A stretch of 64,000 bases of DNA from Lunatimonas salinarum (GCF_017811155.1 NZ_JACVCV010000003.1:124001-188000); one strand, 5' to 3'. Numbered from the stretch's first letter, positions 17,434 to 26,341 are shown. The notes: a model not told the origin generated them from the sequence alone. A program made the numbers and translations.

Positions 17434-18288
17434 ATGAAACCTAATCACCTGAAAAAAAGTGTTTTTCTACTTCTCTTTGGAATTACTGGACTTGCCTGCT
17501 CTACTGAAAGGGATCACCTAGTGACGATAGAAACCCGACACGGCAATATGTATGCGATATTGTATGACCAAACCCCCGCACACAAAGCCAATTTCCTAAA
17601 ACTGGCGGAAGAGGGGCGTTTTGACTCTACTGAATTCCATCGCGTCATAAATGAGTTCATGATTCAAGGGGGCGATGTTTTCGGTTTGGAAAACCTTCCG
17701 GAAGAGGAATGGTACACGCTTCCGGCAGAGATACACCCGAACCTGATCCATGAAAAAGGCAGCCTAGCTGCGGCGCGGCAGGGTGACAATATAAATCCGG
17801 AGAGAAGGTCCTCCGGATGTCAGTTTTATATCGTTCAAGGAAAAGTGTACGATGAACTGACACTAAACACAGATATGAAGAAATTACAGGAGGCTTTTAT
17901 GCGATTCCTTCAACTGGAAAGTAATAAACCGCTGCGGGAAAAATATGTCAGCCATTACCAAAATGGCGAATTTGACAGCTTAAATGCGCTAATGCTCTCC
18001 AAGAAAGTAGAGCTGGAACAATTCTTAAACGTTAACTTGGATAATGAAAAACGGCCCAACCAACTACAAGCGTACACCAGCGTAGGTGGAACGCCGCATT
18101 TAGATGATGGCTACACGGTGTTTGGAAAAGTCATAAAAGGACTTGATGTATTGGATAAAATTGCCTCCGAACCAACCGACCGAATGGACAAGCCGGCAAA
18201 TCCGGTGGTAATGAAAGTGAAGGTCAGCGAAATTAACCGAAGAAAAATAACCGAAGAATATGGCTATGAATACCCCGACGCAAAGTAG
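17434..18288 (+). CDS. Lipoprotein peptidyl-prolyl isomerase, cyclophilin type
   Basis: A 284-residue periplasmic or membrane-anchored cis-trans prolyl isomerase. The signal ends in LAC with lipid Cys22. The cyclophilin fold shows FHRVINEFMIQGGD (about residues 68-81, with the active-site Arg), GCQFYIVQGK and the closing GYTVFGKVIKGLDVLDKIA. About 65 extra helical residues (roughly 145-210) separate the two halves of the fold; similar insertions occur in Bacteroidota homologues. The stop overlaps the next gene by about 23 bases. Confidence 0.9.
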   Translation: MKPNHLKKSVFLLLFGITGLACSTERDHLVTIETRHGNMYAILYDQTPAHKANFLKLAEEGRFDSTEFHRVINEFMIQGGDVFGLENLPEEEWYTLPAEIHPNLIHEKGSLAAARQGDNINPERRSSGCQFYIVQGKVYDELTLNTDMKKLQEAFMRFLQLESNKPLREKYVSHYQNGEFDSLNALMLSKKVELEQFLNVNLDNEKRPNQLQAYTSVGGTPHLDDGYTVFGKVIKGLDVLDKIASEPTDRMDKPANPVVMKVKVSEINRRKITEEYGYEYPDAK

Positions 18289-19204
18289 GCGTACCATCCT
18301 GATAACAGGTGCGAATGGCCTGCTGGGACAAAAATTAGTGGAGCAGGCATCCTCAAATCCGCTCTACCATGTGATCGCATCGGGTAAAGGCGAGTGCAGA
18401 CTTCCTTTTGAAAACCCTGAATTTGAATACGTTAAGATGGATGTCAGCCGCAAAGAAGACATCAATGAAGTATTTCAGCAATATCAACCGCAAGTTGTCA
18501 TACACGCGGCCTCTATGACCGATGTAGACAGGTGTGAAATAGCCAGAGATACTTGCTTTTCCCAAAATGTGGATGCTACCAATTGGATCGCACAAGCGTG
18601 CTGCGAACATAAAAGCCACCTAATTTACCTTTCTACTGATTTTATCTTTGACGGAAAAGAAGGTCCCTATGATGAAGACGCAAAACCAAACCCACTGAAC
18701 TACTACGGTTGGACCAAATTAGAAACCGAGCGGATCGTACAGGCTACAGCTTGCCGTTGGTCCATCGTCAGAACCAATCTGGTATACGGCATTGCACACG
18801 ATCTAAGCCGATCCAACATCGTCCTTTGGGTAAAGCATGGACTGGAAAACGGAAAGAACCTGAGCCTGGTAGATGATCAACTCAGAACACCTACGCTTGC
18901 GGAAGATCTGGCCTACGGATGCCTTTTAATAGCCGATAAGCAGGCAACCGGAATATTTAATATTTCGGGTAAAGACCTGCTTACGCCATATGAAATGGCC
19001 ATATTAACCGCTAAGCATTTTGGCCTAGATGAGAGCCACATTATCCGCACGGACTCATCGCACTTTTCTCAGGTAGCCAAAAGACCGCTGCGAACAGGAC
19101 TTCTTATAGACAAGGCACGGCAGGTACTTAACTACGAGCCTAAAAGTTTTGTGGAGGGAATTGCTATTGTGACAAAACAATTTAACTTAGCCCGGGCAAA
19201 ATAA
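18266..19204 (+). CDS. RmlD-like NAD(P)-dependent sugar reductase
   Basis: A 312-residue short-chain dehydrogenase of the RmlD substrate-binding family, related to dTDP-4-dehydrorhamnose reductase. It has the nucleotide-binding GANGLLGQK and the catalytic Tyr and Lys in YYGWTKLE. The C-terminal sugar-binding region is present (DDQLRTPTLAEDLA). The start is Met at 18266, with 18260 possible; both lie inside the preceding gene. No rhamnose pathway genes are near, so the substrate is uncertain and a SAM-synthetase beta-subunit-like role is also possible. Confidence 0.85.
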   Translation: MNTPTQSRRTILITGANGLLGQKLVEQASSNPLYHVIASGKGECRLPFENPEFEYVKMDVSRKEDINEVFQQYQPQVVIHAASMTDVDRCEIARDTCFSQNVDATNWIAQACCEHKSHLIYLSTDFIFDGKEGPYDEDAKPNPLNYYGWTKLETERIVQATACRWSIVRTNLVYGIAHDLSRSNIVLWVKHGLENGKNLSLVDDQLRTPTLAEDLAYGCLLIADKQATGIFNISGKDLLTPYEMAILTAKHFGLDESHIIRTDSSHFSQVAKRPLRTGLLIDKARQVLNYEPKSFVEGIAIVTKQFNLARAK

Positions 19205-19240
19205 TCGACGGCTCCTAAAAAAACGACAAACCACCAAAAC

Positions 19241-20635
19241 ATGATGCAAAAAGCAACCAACGTACCAAAAAGAGGGCAATGGGGTTCCAATTTCGGCTTC
19301 ATTATGGCCGCGGGAGGCTCAGCTGTAGGATTGGGAAATATTTGGCGATTCCCTTACATCACCGGACAGAATGGTGGTGGGGCATTTGTACTCGTCTACA
19401 TTATCTGCGTCCTACTTATTGGCCTACCCCTTCTGCTAAATGAAATCGCATTAGGTAGAAAGTCTAAAAAAAACCCTGTCGGTGCCATTCGGGTAACAGG
19501 TGGTAACCGCTTTTGGCAAAGTGCCGGCGTGCTTTGCGTGGTGGTTTGTTTTGCTGTACTTAGCTACTACTCGGTAATCGCAGGTTGGACGATCGGCTAT
19601 ATTTTTACAGAACTGATCAACATCCCTATCAATTTTGCGGACTTTGTACAGACCCCCTATCTGGTAATTCCGCTTTGTATGGTTTTTATCCTTGCGACGA
19701 TTATCATAGTCCTTGGTGGTATATCTGGAGGGATAGAAAAAGCGGCAAAATTTCTGATGCCGATCCTATTTCTGATCATCCTGCTGATAGCCGCAAGATC
19801 CGTCACCCTTCCGGGGGCTGGCGCAGGGATTGACTATTACCTGTCCCCGGACTTTTCAAAAATTAATGGAAGAGTGGTTTTATCAGCGCTTGGGCAGGCT
19901 TTTTTCAGCATGTCGGTCGGGTGGGGACTGATGATTACATTTGGCTCTTACCTCCCAAAGGATTCCAATGTAATTCAATCTTCCGGTTGGATTGCAGGTA
20001 TGGACACCATGGTGGCACTTATGGGTGGTCTGATGATTTTTCCTGCGCTATTTGCGCTCCTTCCGGGAGAGAGTCCAGACGGTGGTCCCGCGCTGGTGTT
20101 TAATGTGCTTCCAAGGGTGTTTGACCAAATTGACCCATTTGGAAATGTCATCGGGGCGATGTTCTTTGTCCTGCTGTTCGTAGCTGCCCTCACCTCAAGC
20201 ATTTCCATGCTGGAAGTGCCGGTCGCCTACTTTATAGACGAGCGAAAATGGTCGCGAAAAAAAGCTACTTGGACGATCGGTTTAGGAGCGATGCTCTTGT
20301 CAATTCCCTCTGCCCTCTCAGCTGTTGATGGCAATTTTTTTCAAAAGCTTTCCTTCAGCTTCTTCGGCAGGCCCCTCGCCGGATTCTTCGATATGATGGA
20401 CTTCTTCTTCGGAACCATGGCCGTGGTAATCATCTGTCTGATGCTGAGTCTCTACACTGGCTGGGTGAAAAAAATAAAATCCTATGCCGATGAACTTTCC
20501 AAGGGAGCGCCCGTCTTTGAAGGATTTCCAAAGCAGGCTTGGATATTTTTCATCAAATGGATCTGTCCCATCGTGATTATACTGGTGCTGATGAATATGG
20601 TAGGGATCTTCGGGGAACCCGGAGAAGGCGGATAA
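19241..20635 (+). CDS. Sodium-dependent transporter, NSS/SNF (SLC6) family
   Basis: A 464-residue inner-membrane symporter with about 11-12 helices. The first helix carries the sodium and substrate site in GGSAVGLGNIWRFPYITGQNG. GSLC6-type features continue with SVGWG in helix 6 and LTSSISMLEV in helix 8. Bacterial members such as LeuT and TnaT move amino acids with Na+. It is followed by a hairpin terminator shared with the convergent bactofilin gene. Confidence 0.95.
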   Translation: MMQKATNVPKRGQWGSNFGFIMAAGGSAVGLGNIWRFPYITGQNGGGAFVLVYIICVLLIGLPLLLNEIALGRKSKKNPVGAIRVTGGNRFWQSAGVLCVVVCFAVLSYYSVIAGWTIGYIFTELINIPINFADFVQTPYLVIPLCMVFILATIIIVLGGISGGIEKAAKFLMPILFLIILLIAARSVTLPGAGAGIDYYLSPDFSKINGRVVLSALGQAFFSMSVGWGLMITFGSYLPKDSNVIQSSGWIAGMDTMVALMGGLMIFPALFALLPGESPDGGPALVFNVLPRVFDQIDPFGNVIGAMFFVLLFVAALTSSISMLEVPVAYFIDERKWSRKKATWTIGLGAMLLSIPSALSAVDGNFFQKLSFSFFGRPLAGFFDMMDFFFGTMAVVIICLMLSLYTGWVKKIKSYADELSKGAPVFEGFPKQAWIFFIKWICPIVIILVLMNMVGIFGEPGEGG

Positions 20636-20650
20636 ATTAACCGCTAAGAA

Positions 20651-20699
20651 CCAAAAAGGCTGTCCCAAATAACATGAGACAGCCTTTTTGGTATCTAAT
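20651..20699. terminator. Bidirectional terminator between the transporter and bactofilin genes
   Basis: A perfect 14-bp stem pairs CCAAAAAGGCTGTC (20651-20664) with GACAGCCTTTTTGG (20678-20691). The T and A runs are inside the stem on both strands, so it can stop transcripts from either side. The two convergent genes end at 20635 and 20716. Confidence 0.85.
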
Positions 20700-20715
20700 C
20701 GACTTACGGTTTCAG

Positions 20716-21267
20716 CTACCAGGTTCGCGGAAAATTGCGGGTAAAATCGTCTGACAAGTCTGTCTTTTCTTCTTTTATCTCCTCCTTCACTTTGTCTACC
20801 TTTTCGGCTTTCTTGGGCTGTGATTTGCGCTCCTCCATAATAGAGTAAAGTTCCTCTCTACTGACTGCTTTTACCTTACTGTTCTTGGAAGCGGCTTCTA
20901 CTAGCTCTTTGCTAACAGTCTTGATGGTGCTGTCAACCTTAGCACCCTTTTGAATCAAAATCTCCTGCGTCGTAATATTCCCTGAAACAGAAGCCATCGA
21001 ATAAATGGTCGTTTCGCCTGTGATATAGAGGTCACCGACTATTTCGCCACTGATACTGATTTCAGCGGCGATGATGTCTCCGGTGATCGAAGCCTTTTCC
21101 CCCACAACCACCTTCTTATCTGTTCGGATACTCCCTACTAAAATCCCGTCCGCACGTATATCACTTCTGGATATAATATCTCCTGTAAGTTCAAATCCCA
21201 ACGACAAAACCGTAACCTTACTTACATTCGCCGACTCCTCCTGCTGCTTGTTGGATTTAAATTTCAT
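20716..21267 (-). CDS. Bactofilin paired with an actin-like gene
   Basis: A 183-residue bactofilin. The beta-helix core spans about residues 20-115, with rungs such as GDIISRSDIRADGILVGS and GEIVGDLYITGETTIY. The N-terminal 18 residues are polar, and the C-terminal 65 are strongly charged (KAEKVDKVKEEIKEEK), unlike the shorter tail of the bactofilin at 7455-7913. The gene starts 6 bases after the stop of the actin-like gene on the same strand, so the two are almost certainly one transcript. This suggests that two different filament-forming proteins act together. Confidence 0.9.
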   Translation of the reverse strand: MKFKSNKQQEESANVSKVTVLSLGFELTGDIISRSDIRADGILVGSIRTDKKVVVGEKASITGDIIAAEISISGEIVGDLYITGETTIYSMASVSGNITTQEILIQKGAKVDSTIKTVSKELVEAASKNSKVKAVSREELYSIMEERKSQPKKAEKVDKVKEEIKEEKTDLSDDFTRNFPRTW

Positions 21268-21273
21268 AAGCTT

Positions 21274-22302
21274 TTAGTCTTCTGATTCTTGTTTAAAGGT
21301 AGTAATAATGGTAGAACTGTTTCCAAGGTCAACTCCAACAGCCTTGTCTTTAGCACCTCCATTGATGGCTAGACTGTTATAACAATAACCGATGGAGGCA
21401 AGCTGCTCTGGATTTTCTGGGACGTGAATGTTCAACAACCCATCAAACTCCTCTTTGAATAAATTTACCAATTCGGTATAATTTGCTCCACCACCAGCTA
21501 GATACAAGTCCTCTGATTTGGCAAAATCCCGATCTGTAAAGGCCTTACGAATAGAAGGAGAAATAACATCTTTGTAGTATTGCTCGATAACCTGCTTTCG
21601 AAGATCTCTGAGATCAATTCGCTTTCTGTTAAGGATTATCGTTCCCTGACTGAAATTCTGATCTATCTGATGCTCAGTTTTCAAATCCAAGTAATTGTCC
21701 TTCTGTAGTTCCCGAGTGATCAGGTTTACGGCGTAACGAAGCCCGAACGTAGACACACTGGAACGCTGCACCAGCCCGCCCTCCGTGCTGAGAATGGCCT
21801 CCATCGTGCCATATCCGAGACTGATCATGAAAAAGTTACGCGGCGCATTGGGCACAATCTGTCTGACAGCCATACTGGCGCCAACTACCTCGGGGACAAT
21901 GGCCACCCTATCCACTTCAACCGCCATTTTTTTGCGTCCGCCTCCCCCAAAGGTCTGCGTATCAAACTCAATGATGTGCTCGTTTTCCAACAACCGGTAT
22001 GCACTTTCTTTAAAAACCTGAAAAGTAGAAAACGGAAATCCCGTGGTCACTGTGATTGGGCTGCCTAGCTTCTGGGATGCCAAGAGGAGGGCTGCCTTCA
22101 AAAATATCCGATAATCCACTTCCTCCGGAGAACTGTTGATATTTCTGTGAGGTGAGGTACCCTCTGAAAGGGCCAACTCACCCACCAAGTACCCCACATT
22201 ATCGTGGTATATCTTCAACCCTGAGACTAAATCCCTCGCAACATTTCTCAGTTCCAGGTTGCTGCTCTCTAAAACGCTTGGGTATTTAATTACTTCTATC
22301 AT
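21274..22302 (-). CDS. ParM/StbA-like actin homologue, apparently circularly permuted
   Basis: A 342-residue member of the actin/ASKHA ATPase fold, closest by eye to ParM/StbA and archaeal Ta0583-type proteins. In order: IKYPSVLE (residues 5-12, where ParM-like proteins have the strand after phosphate-1), TVTTGFPFSTF (84-94), connect-1 IVPEVVGA with Glu138, phosphate-2 MISLGYGTMEA (159-169), adenosine motif LYLAGGGAN (266-274). The phosphate-1 hairpin VGVDLGNSSTIITT, normally at the extreme N-terminus, is at residues 322-335. A TAG two codons before the start Met rules out an N-terminal extension. Ser161 replaces the usual phosphate-2 Asp. It is co-transcribed with the bactofilin. Confidence 0.82.
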   Translation of the reverse strand: MIEVIKYPSVLESSNLELRNVARDLVSGLKIYHDNVGYLVGELALSEGTSPHRNINSSPEEVDYRIFLKAALLLASQKLGSPITVTTGFPFSTFQVFKESAYRLLENEHIIEFDTQTFGGGGRKKMAVEVDRVAIVPEVVGASMAVRQIVPNAPRNFFMISLGYGTMEAILSTEGGLVQRSSVSTFGLRYAVNLITRELQKDNYLDLKTEHQIDQNFSQGTIILNRKRIDLRDLRKQVIEQYYKDVISPSIRKAFTDRDFAKSEDLYLAGGGANYTELVNLFKEEFDGLLNIHVPENPEQLASIGYCYNSLAINGGAKDKAVGVDLGNSSTIITTFKQESED

Positions 22303-22870
22303 GGACTAATTTTGTTCTGTTTATGCGTTAATGAAACAATTTACCTCTCAATGGATCTTCTATACGCAGCCTGCACATGAAGAAAGAACCGCAAAAGATC
22401 GCCAAAGTTTGAATAGATTAGACAAAAACACACCCGTAGTCCGCAAAGTCTCCTTTCAAATTCCTTTTCGATCATTCACTCAAAAACGGCAGGTTTTATC
22501 GCTAGTCAACCCATACTAACGGAAAAATATTTCAGCTAGTATACTCTTTCAACCATTTGTTTTGCCACTTTTTGATATTTTATGTCAAAATATTCCCGTT
22601 TGTCTTATTTTGAACTTATATCAAAGTTGGAGCACAAATTATTGCTTTATTGTTTAAAATACAAGGCATAAGATAGTTTGTGCACGTTTTTTATCAATTT
22701 GGCCAAAAATAACGTTGTCAAATTCGATCAAACGCTAGACAAGGTGCCTGGTTTTCGTTTTACGATCTAACATCGTAACTTTAAAATGAAATACATACTA
22801 AATTACCCTAGTCTTTTCGTTGATTATGGTTGAGAAAAGAACGTACCTTGGAATTAAAACCCATCAAAGG
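22303..22870. other. Intergenic region upstream of the outer-membrane barrel gene
   Basis: 568 bases between divergent genes, AT-rich from about 22500. No open frame looks real. It must hold the promoters of the actin-bactofilin unit and of the barrel gene. A 7-bp inverted repeat sits at 22760-22778. Confidence 0.6.
22760..22783 (+). promoter_or_regulatory. Inverted repeat overlapping a candidate -7 box
   Basis: TTACGAT (22760-22766) and ATCGTAA (22772-22778) form a perfect inverted repeat with a 5-base spacer. The right arm overlaps TAACTTTA (22776-22783), one base from the TAnnTTTG consensus, about 90 bases ahead of the barrel gene. A regulator bound here could block the promoter; this is speculative. 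Confidence 0.3.
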
Positions 22871-23476
22871 ATGACCACAAAAACCTCATTTATCGGAATG
22901 TTGATCGGATGCCTGATTGCAGTAAGCATCGTCCAAACGCAGGCTCAGGAATTCTCCATTGGCCCTAAGCTGGGCATATCTCAAGCAGATATCAGCGTCA
23001 ATGGCAACGGATTTTCAACGGGTGACAGCAAATTGGGCTATCACCTAGGGCTATTTGCCAGATTGGGGGGGAATTCCATCTTCCTTCAACCTGAAATACT
23101 TTACACCAATACCGGTGGCGAAATTCAGAGTTCGCAGAATCAAACGCAAGTAAACTATTCAGTTTCCTTCAACCGAATAGATGTCCCAGTCCTTTTCGGG
23201 TTCAAATTGGCCAGGTTCTTCCGCATTCAGGCAGGCCCAGCCTTGAGCTTTTTAATCAGTTCGGAAGTAGACACGAACAACGCTACCGTGCCCATGCCGG
23301 ATTATAATCGGGCTACAATGGGCTATCAGGCGGGTATAGGGGTAGATATCGCTAACATGATCCTGGACTTCAAATACGAAGGCCCACTGGGCAAACAGGC
23401 TTCAAGCATTGCCGGTTTTGCGACTGATCAGCGGCAAAATCAACTAATCCTTTCACTGGGCATCCGGCTATTTTAG
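22871..23476 (+). CDS. Outer-membrane beta-barrel protein (PorT/OmpW-like family)
   Basis: A 201-residue protein from Met at 22871, which gives a clean Sec signal (TSFIGMLIGCLIAVSIVQTQA, cleavage before QEFSIGP). The mature part is the common Bacteroidota barrel: IGPKLGISQAD, FLQPEILYT, VPVLFGFKLARFFRIQAGPALSFL, ending in LILSLGIRLF. It is probably an eight-strand porin-like protein; the function is unknown. The 3' end overlaps the convergent AraC-type gene by 9 bases. Confidence 0.85.
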   Translation: MTTKTSFIGMLIGCLIAVSIVQTQAQEFSIGPKLGISQADISVNGNGFSTGDSKLGYHLGLFARLGGNSIFLQPEILYTNTGGEIQSSQNQTQVNYSVSFNRIDVPVLFGFKLARFFRIQAGPALSFLISSEVDTNNATVPMPDYNRATMGYQAGIGVDIANMILDFKYEGPLGKQASSIAGFATDQRQNQLILSLGIRLF

Positions 23477-24061
23477 CCCTTGTACAAAAGTGGGGCTTGA
23501 AAGGTTATCCAAGCCAACCCGGGGCTTGAACGATAGCTTTTTATATTTAGAGGGGGTCAAACCGGTAACTTTTGTAAACTGCGCGGAAAGGTGTTGAACA
23601 CTGCTGTAACCAAGACGATAGGAGGCCTCGCTCAAGGTAGTCTCATCGTAGCTAAGCCATTCCTTTACTTTTTCAACTTTTAGCTGAATAAAATACTTCT
23701 CTATCGTAATACCCTCCAACCCACTGAAAAGATGGCTCAGCACCGTATAATTTTCTGCAAGGCAGCCACCCAAATACCCCGACAGAGAAAAAGACGGCGG
23801 GATATCCCCCTCGTGTACCAACTTGATCAAGGCATTTTTTACCGACTCGATCCGCTGGGCATCCCTCGACTTCAGCAGCTCAAATCCCAAATGGCGCAAC
23901 TCATTCTCAATGATCGTTACCTTTTCGGATGACAATGGATCTTTTGTCCTAACCCGACCAAGTAGTACTTCTAAATAGGCTATGCCATTACGATTAAATA
24001 CCTCCTCCACGGCACGTACACAGCGGGGGCAAACCATGTGTTTGATAAATAATAGATGCAT
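23468..24061 (-). CDS. AraC-type regulator with Cys-x-x-Cys N-terminal domain
   Basis: A 197-residue regulator from Met at 24061. The N-terminal 70 residues (HMVCPRCVRAVEEVFNRNG) look like a heavy-metal-associated domain with Cys10 and Cys13. The C-terminal 100 residues form an AraC double HTH (EASYRLGYSSVQHLSAQFTKVTGLTPSKYKK). In Bacteroidota, such HMA-AraC proteins are commonly encoded near copper P-type ATPases, so metal sensing is a reasonable inference. No metal transporter gene is adjacent here. The gene converges on and overlaps the barrel gene by 9 bases. Confidence 0.82.
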   Translation of the reverse strand: MHLLFIKHMVCPRCVRAVEEVFNRNGIAYLEVLLGRVRTKDPLSSEKVTIIENELRHLGFELLKSRDAQRIESVKNALIKLVHEGDIPPSFSLSGYLGGCLAENYTVLSHLFSGLEGITIEKYFIQLKVEKVKEWLSYDETTLSEASYRLGYSSVQHLSAQFTKVTGLTPSKYKKLSFKPRVGLDNLSSPTFVQGLK

Positions 24062-24094
24062 GGAAATAAAACAACTTGACACCGCATTAAATTC

Positions 24095-24133
24095 AAAAAA
24101 GGCCACCTCCTATCGGAAGCGGCCTTTTTTTCG
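24095..24133 (-). terminator. Rho-independent terminator after the secreted protein gene
   Basis: AAAAAAGGCC and GGCCTTTTTTT arms around a 16-base loop (about 24097-24131) form a stem with a T run on the minus strand. It ends the gene at 24165-24749 and precedes the AraC-type gene. Confidence 0.75.
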
Positions 24134-24164
24134 TAGTGGTTGTAAGTGGTAAAGTGAATGTGTT

Positions 24165-24749
24165 TTATCTGACAGACAAAAACTTGCCAAATCCTGTTTC
24201 GTCCACGATCTCAAACGAGACATTTTTCAACGTTCTCAGGTGCTTGAAGTTGAACTTCTTTCCGAAAGTTGCCTCTGAAAACCGCTCTTGATGGATCAAC
24301 TCAGATCCTTCATAAATTCGGATCGTCTTTTCCTTTTTATCCAGATTGTTCACCAACAAAGCGATGGTAGTGTCGCTGATAAGCCTTGTGTCAGCCAAGA
24401 ATCCCGGCGCCTGTGGCTCCCGAACTAAAGAAACCTGGAAATCCTCCAACTTACCCAAATTTGCATCCATTACTTGGATGCTGTAGGTACCCAAATCCAA
24501 CTTGCCCAAATCATAGTTACGGAAAAACACCTTTTCGGCTTCGATAACGTCCTTGTAGATGGTCACGTTTTGCTGATTTTTAATCGAAACGACCACTTTG
24601 CCTTCTGGCACAGATAGGTATTTCAACTGATACTTGTTGGATCCAACTTTCTTAAGCGTAACTACGGGGTCAGGTGTCCCTGCTTGTGTCCCGGCAAAGG
24701 AACTGAATGTGACGCTAAGGGCGACAATGGTTGCAATAATTAATCTCAT
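24165..24749 (-). CDS. Secreted protein of unknown function
   Basis: A 194-residue protein with a Sec signal (MRLIIATIVALSVTFSSFAG). The mature protein consists of beta-rich repeats of about 90 residues with strands such as YQLKYLSVPEGKVVVSIKNQ and IRIYEGSELIHQERF, suggesting two immunoglobulin-like or T9SS-tail-like sandwiches. There are no catalytic motifs. It is monocistronic, with about 400 non-coding bases upstream. Confidence 0.65.
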   Translation of the reverse strand: MRLIIATIVALSVTFSSFAGTQAGTPDPVVTLKKVGSNKYQLKYLSVPEGKVVVSIKNQQNVTIYKDVIEAEKVFFRNYDLGKLDLGTYSIQVMDANLGKLEDFQVSLVREPQAPGFLADTRLISDTTIALLVNNLDKKEKTIRIYEGSELIHQERFSEATFGKKFNFKHLRTLKNVSFEIVDETGFGKFLSVR

Positions 24750-25156
24750 GGTGTTAAATTTTAGAAGGTTTGTAAAACAAATGTTAAACCTCTGCTCCGG
24801 CAGGTTACCGGCAAATCATCGATTGAGGTTAATTACTTTGGGCAGGTAATTGAACGACTTACGTAAGTATGACACAAATGTATGGCGGGGATCTATCCAT
24901 TGCAAATTAATCAACAAAAACATTTATTAATTAACGATTAGTTAACAAATACGGATAAGTATTAAAAATATGAAATTTTTCTAAACTCAGAAAAACCAAT
25001 CGACAGTAAAAACTAATCAAAATATAATTCCTATAAATTCAAATAAAACAAACATTAATTTTTTTTCTGTTCTTTCATGTTGAAGTTACAAAACAAACCA
25101 CCTATCAAAGGAATAAAGAAGCCTTCAGCTATTTTGGGTGTTTTTACACCCCCCTT
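24750..25156. other. AT-rich intergenic region
   Basis: 407 bases without a plausible gene, very AT-rich at 24895-25075. A hairpin GGGTGT (25136-25141) with ACACCC (25146-25151) lies just past the stop of the DUF4221-like gene and may act as a weak terminator without a U run. Confidence 0.5.
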
Positions 25157-26341
25157 TCAGCGCTTCAACCTATACCTATAAAACACATTATAGCTTCGCT
25201 CCACCTCCGGATCAGCGTTGTCATTGAGATAGACATGCCCATTTGTATCAGCAAAGTCCAAATGCCCAGATCTGGGAAGTTCATCCAACACGCCTATCTG
25301 CTTTCCTCCACTAACCCATATCCACCGCATTTTGCTGTACATAGCCCTCGCCTCCTTGTACTCGGGGGTATTGAAATATTGCTCCGATCCAGCCCGAAGT
25401 TGACGAATGATATCCGTCGGGATTTTGGTGGAAAATACGGCTACCAGATCATCCCCTGCATACCGAAGGTCAAAAAATGACGGATAATCGGAAAACTGAT
25501 CCTCCTCGGAAAACTTGACGACCGGAACTTGTAAGGGACGGTCTTTATGGAATAGCTCGATCGTATCTCTCAGGATAGGCTGTTCCCCCGAAAAATCGTA
25601 GACAAAAAGCTGATTCCCCTTTACTGGCAATACCGCCATTTCCTGCTTCCCCGGATGGAATGCCATAATCACTCCTGACCCGACGAAGGAACCCTCGATT
25701 CTCGGAGTCCATCCCTTTGGATAGGTTTCCAGCAGTTGATGCGTAGAATCGGCCAAGTTATACCTGAACAGTATATTTGCCGAATCGTAGTAGGCAGCGC
25801 CTATTTCTTCCGGGTTTAATTCTTGCGAATTCACCAGGTTAAATTCCCTTCCCACCATGTAGTCTTTACCCCCTTTCACATAGGGATGGAAATTGGTCTG
25901 ATAGTGATAAACCGACATGCCAAACATCCCCTTTTGCAAAGAAGGCAGTTGGAATTGCTTTTTCCCAGCCAAATCATACACATGGTACCCGTTGAACGTC
26001 CCTTCCGCGATCCACCGGTCTCTGCCTAAGAGCCGGTACCCAAAGGCCCCATTGACGCCCAGTCCGTTCGGTCCGTCATGCAGCACATCAAAAACCTGCA
26101 AAATCGTCCCCTTTTCGTCTACCAAATAGGGTTTACGGGACCTAAGCCCACGCATCAGAAAGTACCCGGCTTCCGGAGAGTAGTCATCCGTTGCCAAGGG
26201 TTGGAGCTCTTGCACCACGATGCTATCCACCAGTTCTAGCGTAAGCTTGGCGTTTGGCCCGTATTCACGCTGCTCTATAGAAGAGGTACAGCCAAACACC
26301 ATGCCGGCTATCATTAGAAATGCAGAAAATGTCTTAGTCAT
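25157..26341 (-). CDS. DUF4221-like lipoprotein
   Basis: A 394-residue lipoprotein (MTKTFSAFLMIAGMVFGC, lipid Cys18). The body looks like a beta-propeller of about six blades (for example DYMVGREFNLV, GKQIGVLDELPRSGHLDFAD). Length and pattern match the Bacteroidota DUF4221 family of unknown function. The start overlaps the RND permease stop by 4 bases (ATGA), so the two are translationally coupled. That is unusual for either family and hints at a shared role. Confidence 0.65.
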   Translation of the reverse strand: MTKTFSAFLMIAGMVFGCTSSIEQREYGPNAKLTLELVDSIVVQELQPLATDDYSPEAGYFLMRGLRSRKPYLVDEKGTILQVFDVLHDGPNGLGVNGAFGYRLLGRDRWIAEGTFNGYHVYDLAGKKQFQLPSLQKGMFGMSVYHYQTNFHPYVKGGKDYMVGREFNLVNSQELNPEEIGAAYYDSANILFRYNLADSTHQLLETYPKGWTPRIEGSFVGSGVIMAFHPGKQEMAVLPVKGNQLFVYDFSGEQPILRDTIELFHKDRPLQVPVVKFSEEDQFSDYPSFFDLRYAGDDLVAVFSTKIPTDIIRQLRAGSEQYFNTPEYKEARAMYSKMRWIWVSGGKQIGVLDELPRSGHLDFADTNGHVYLNDNADPEVERSYNVFYRYRLKR

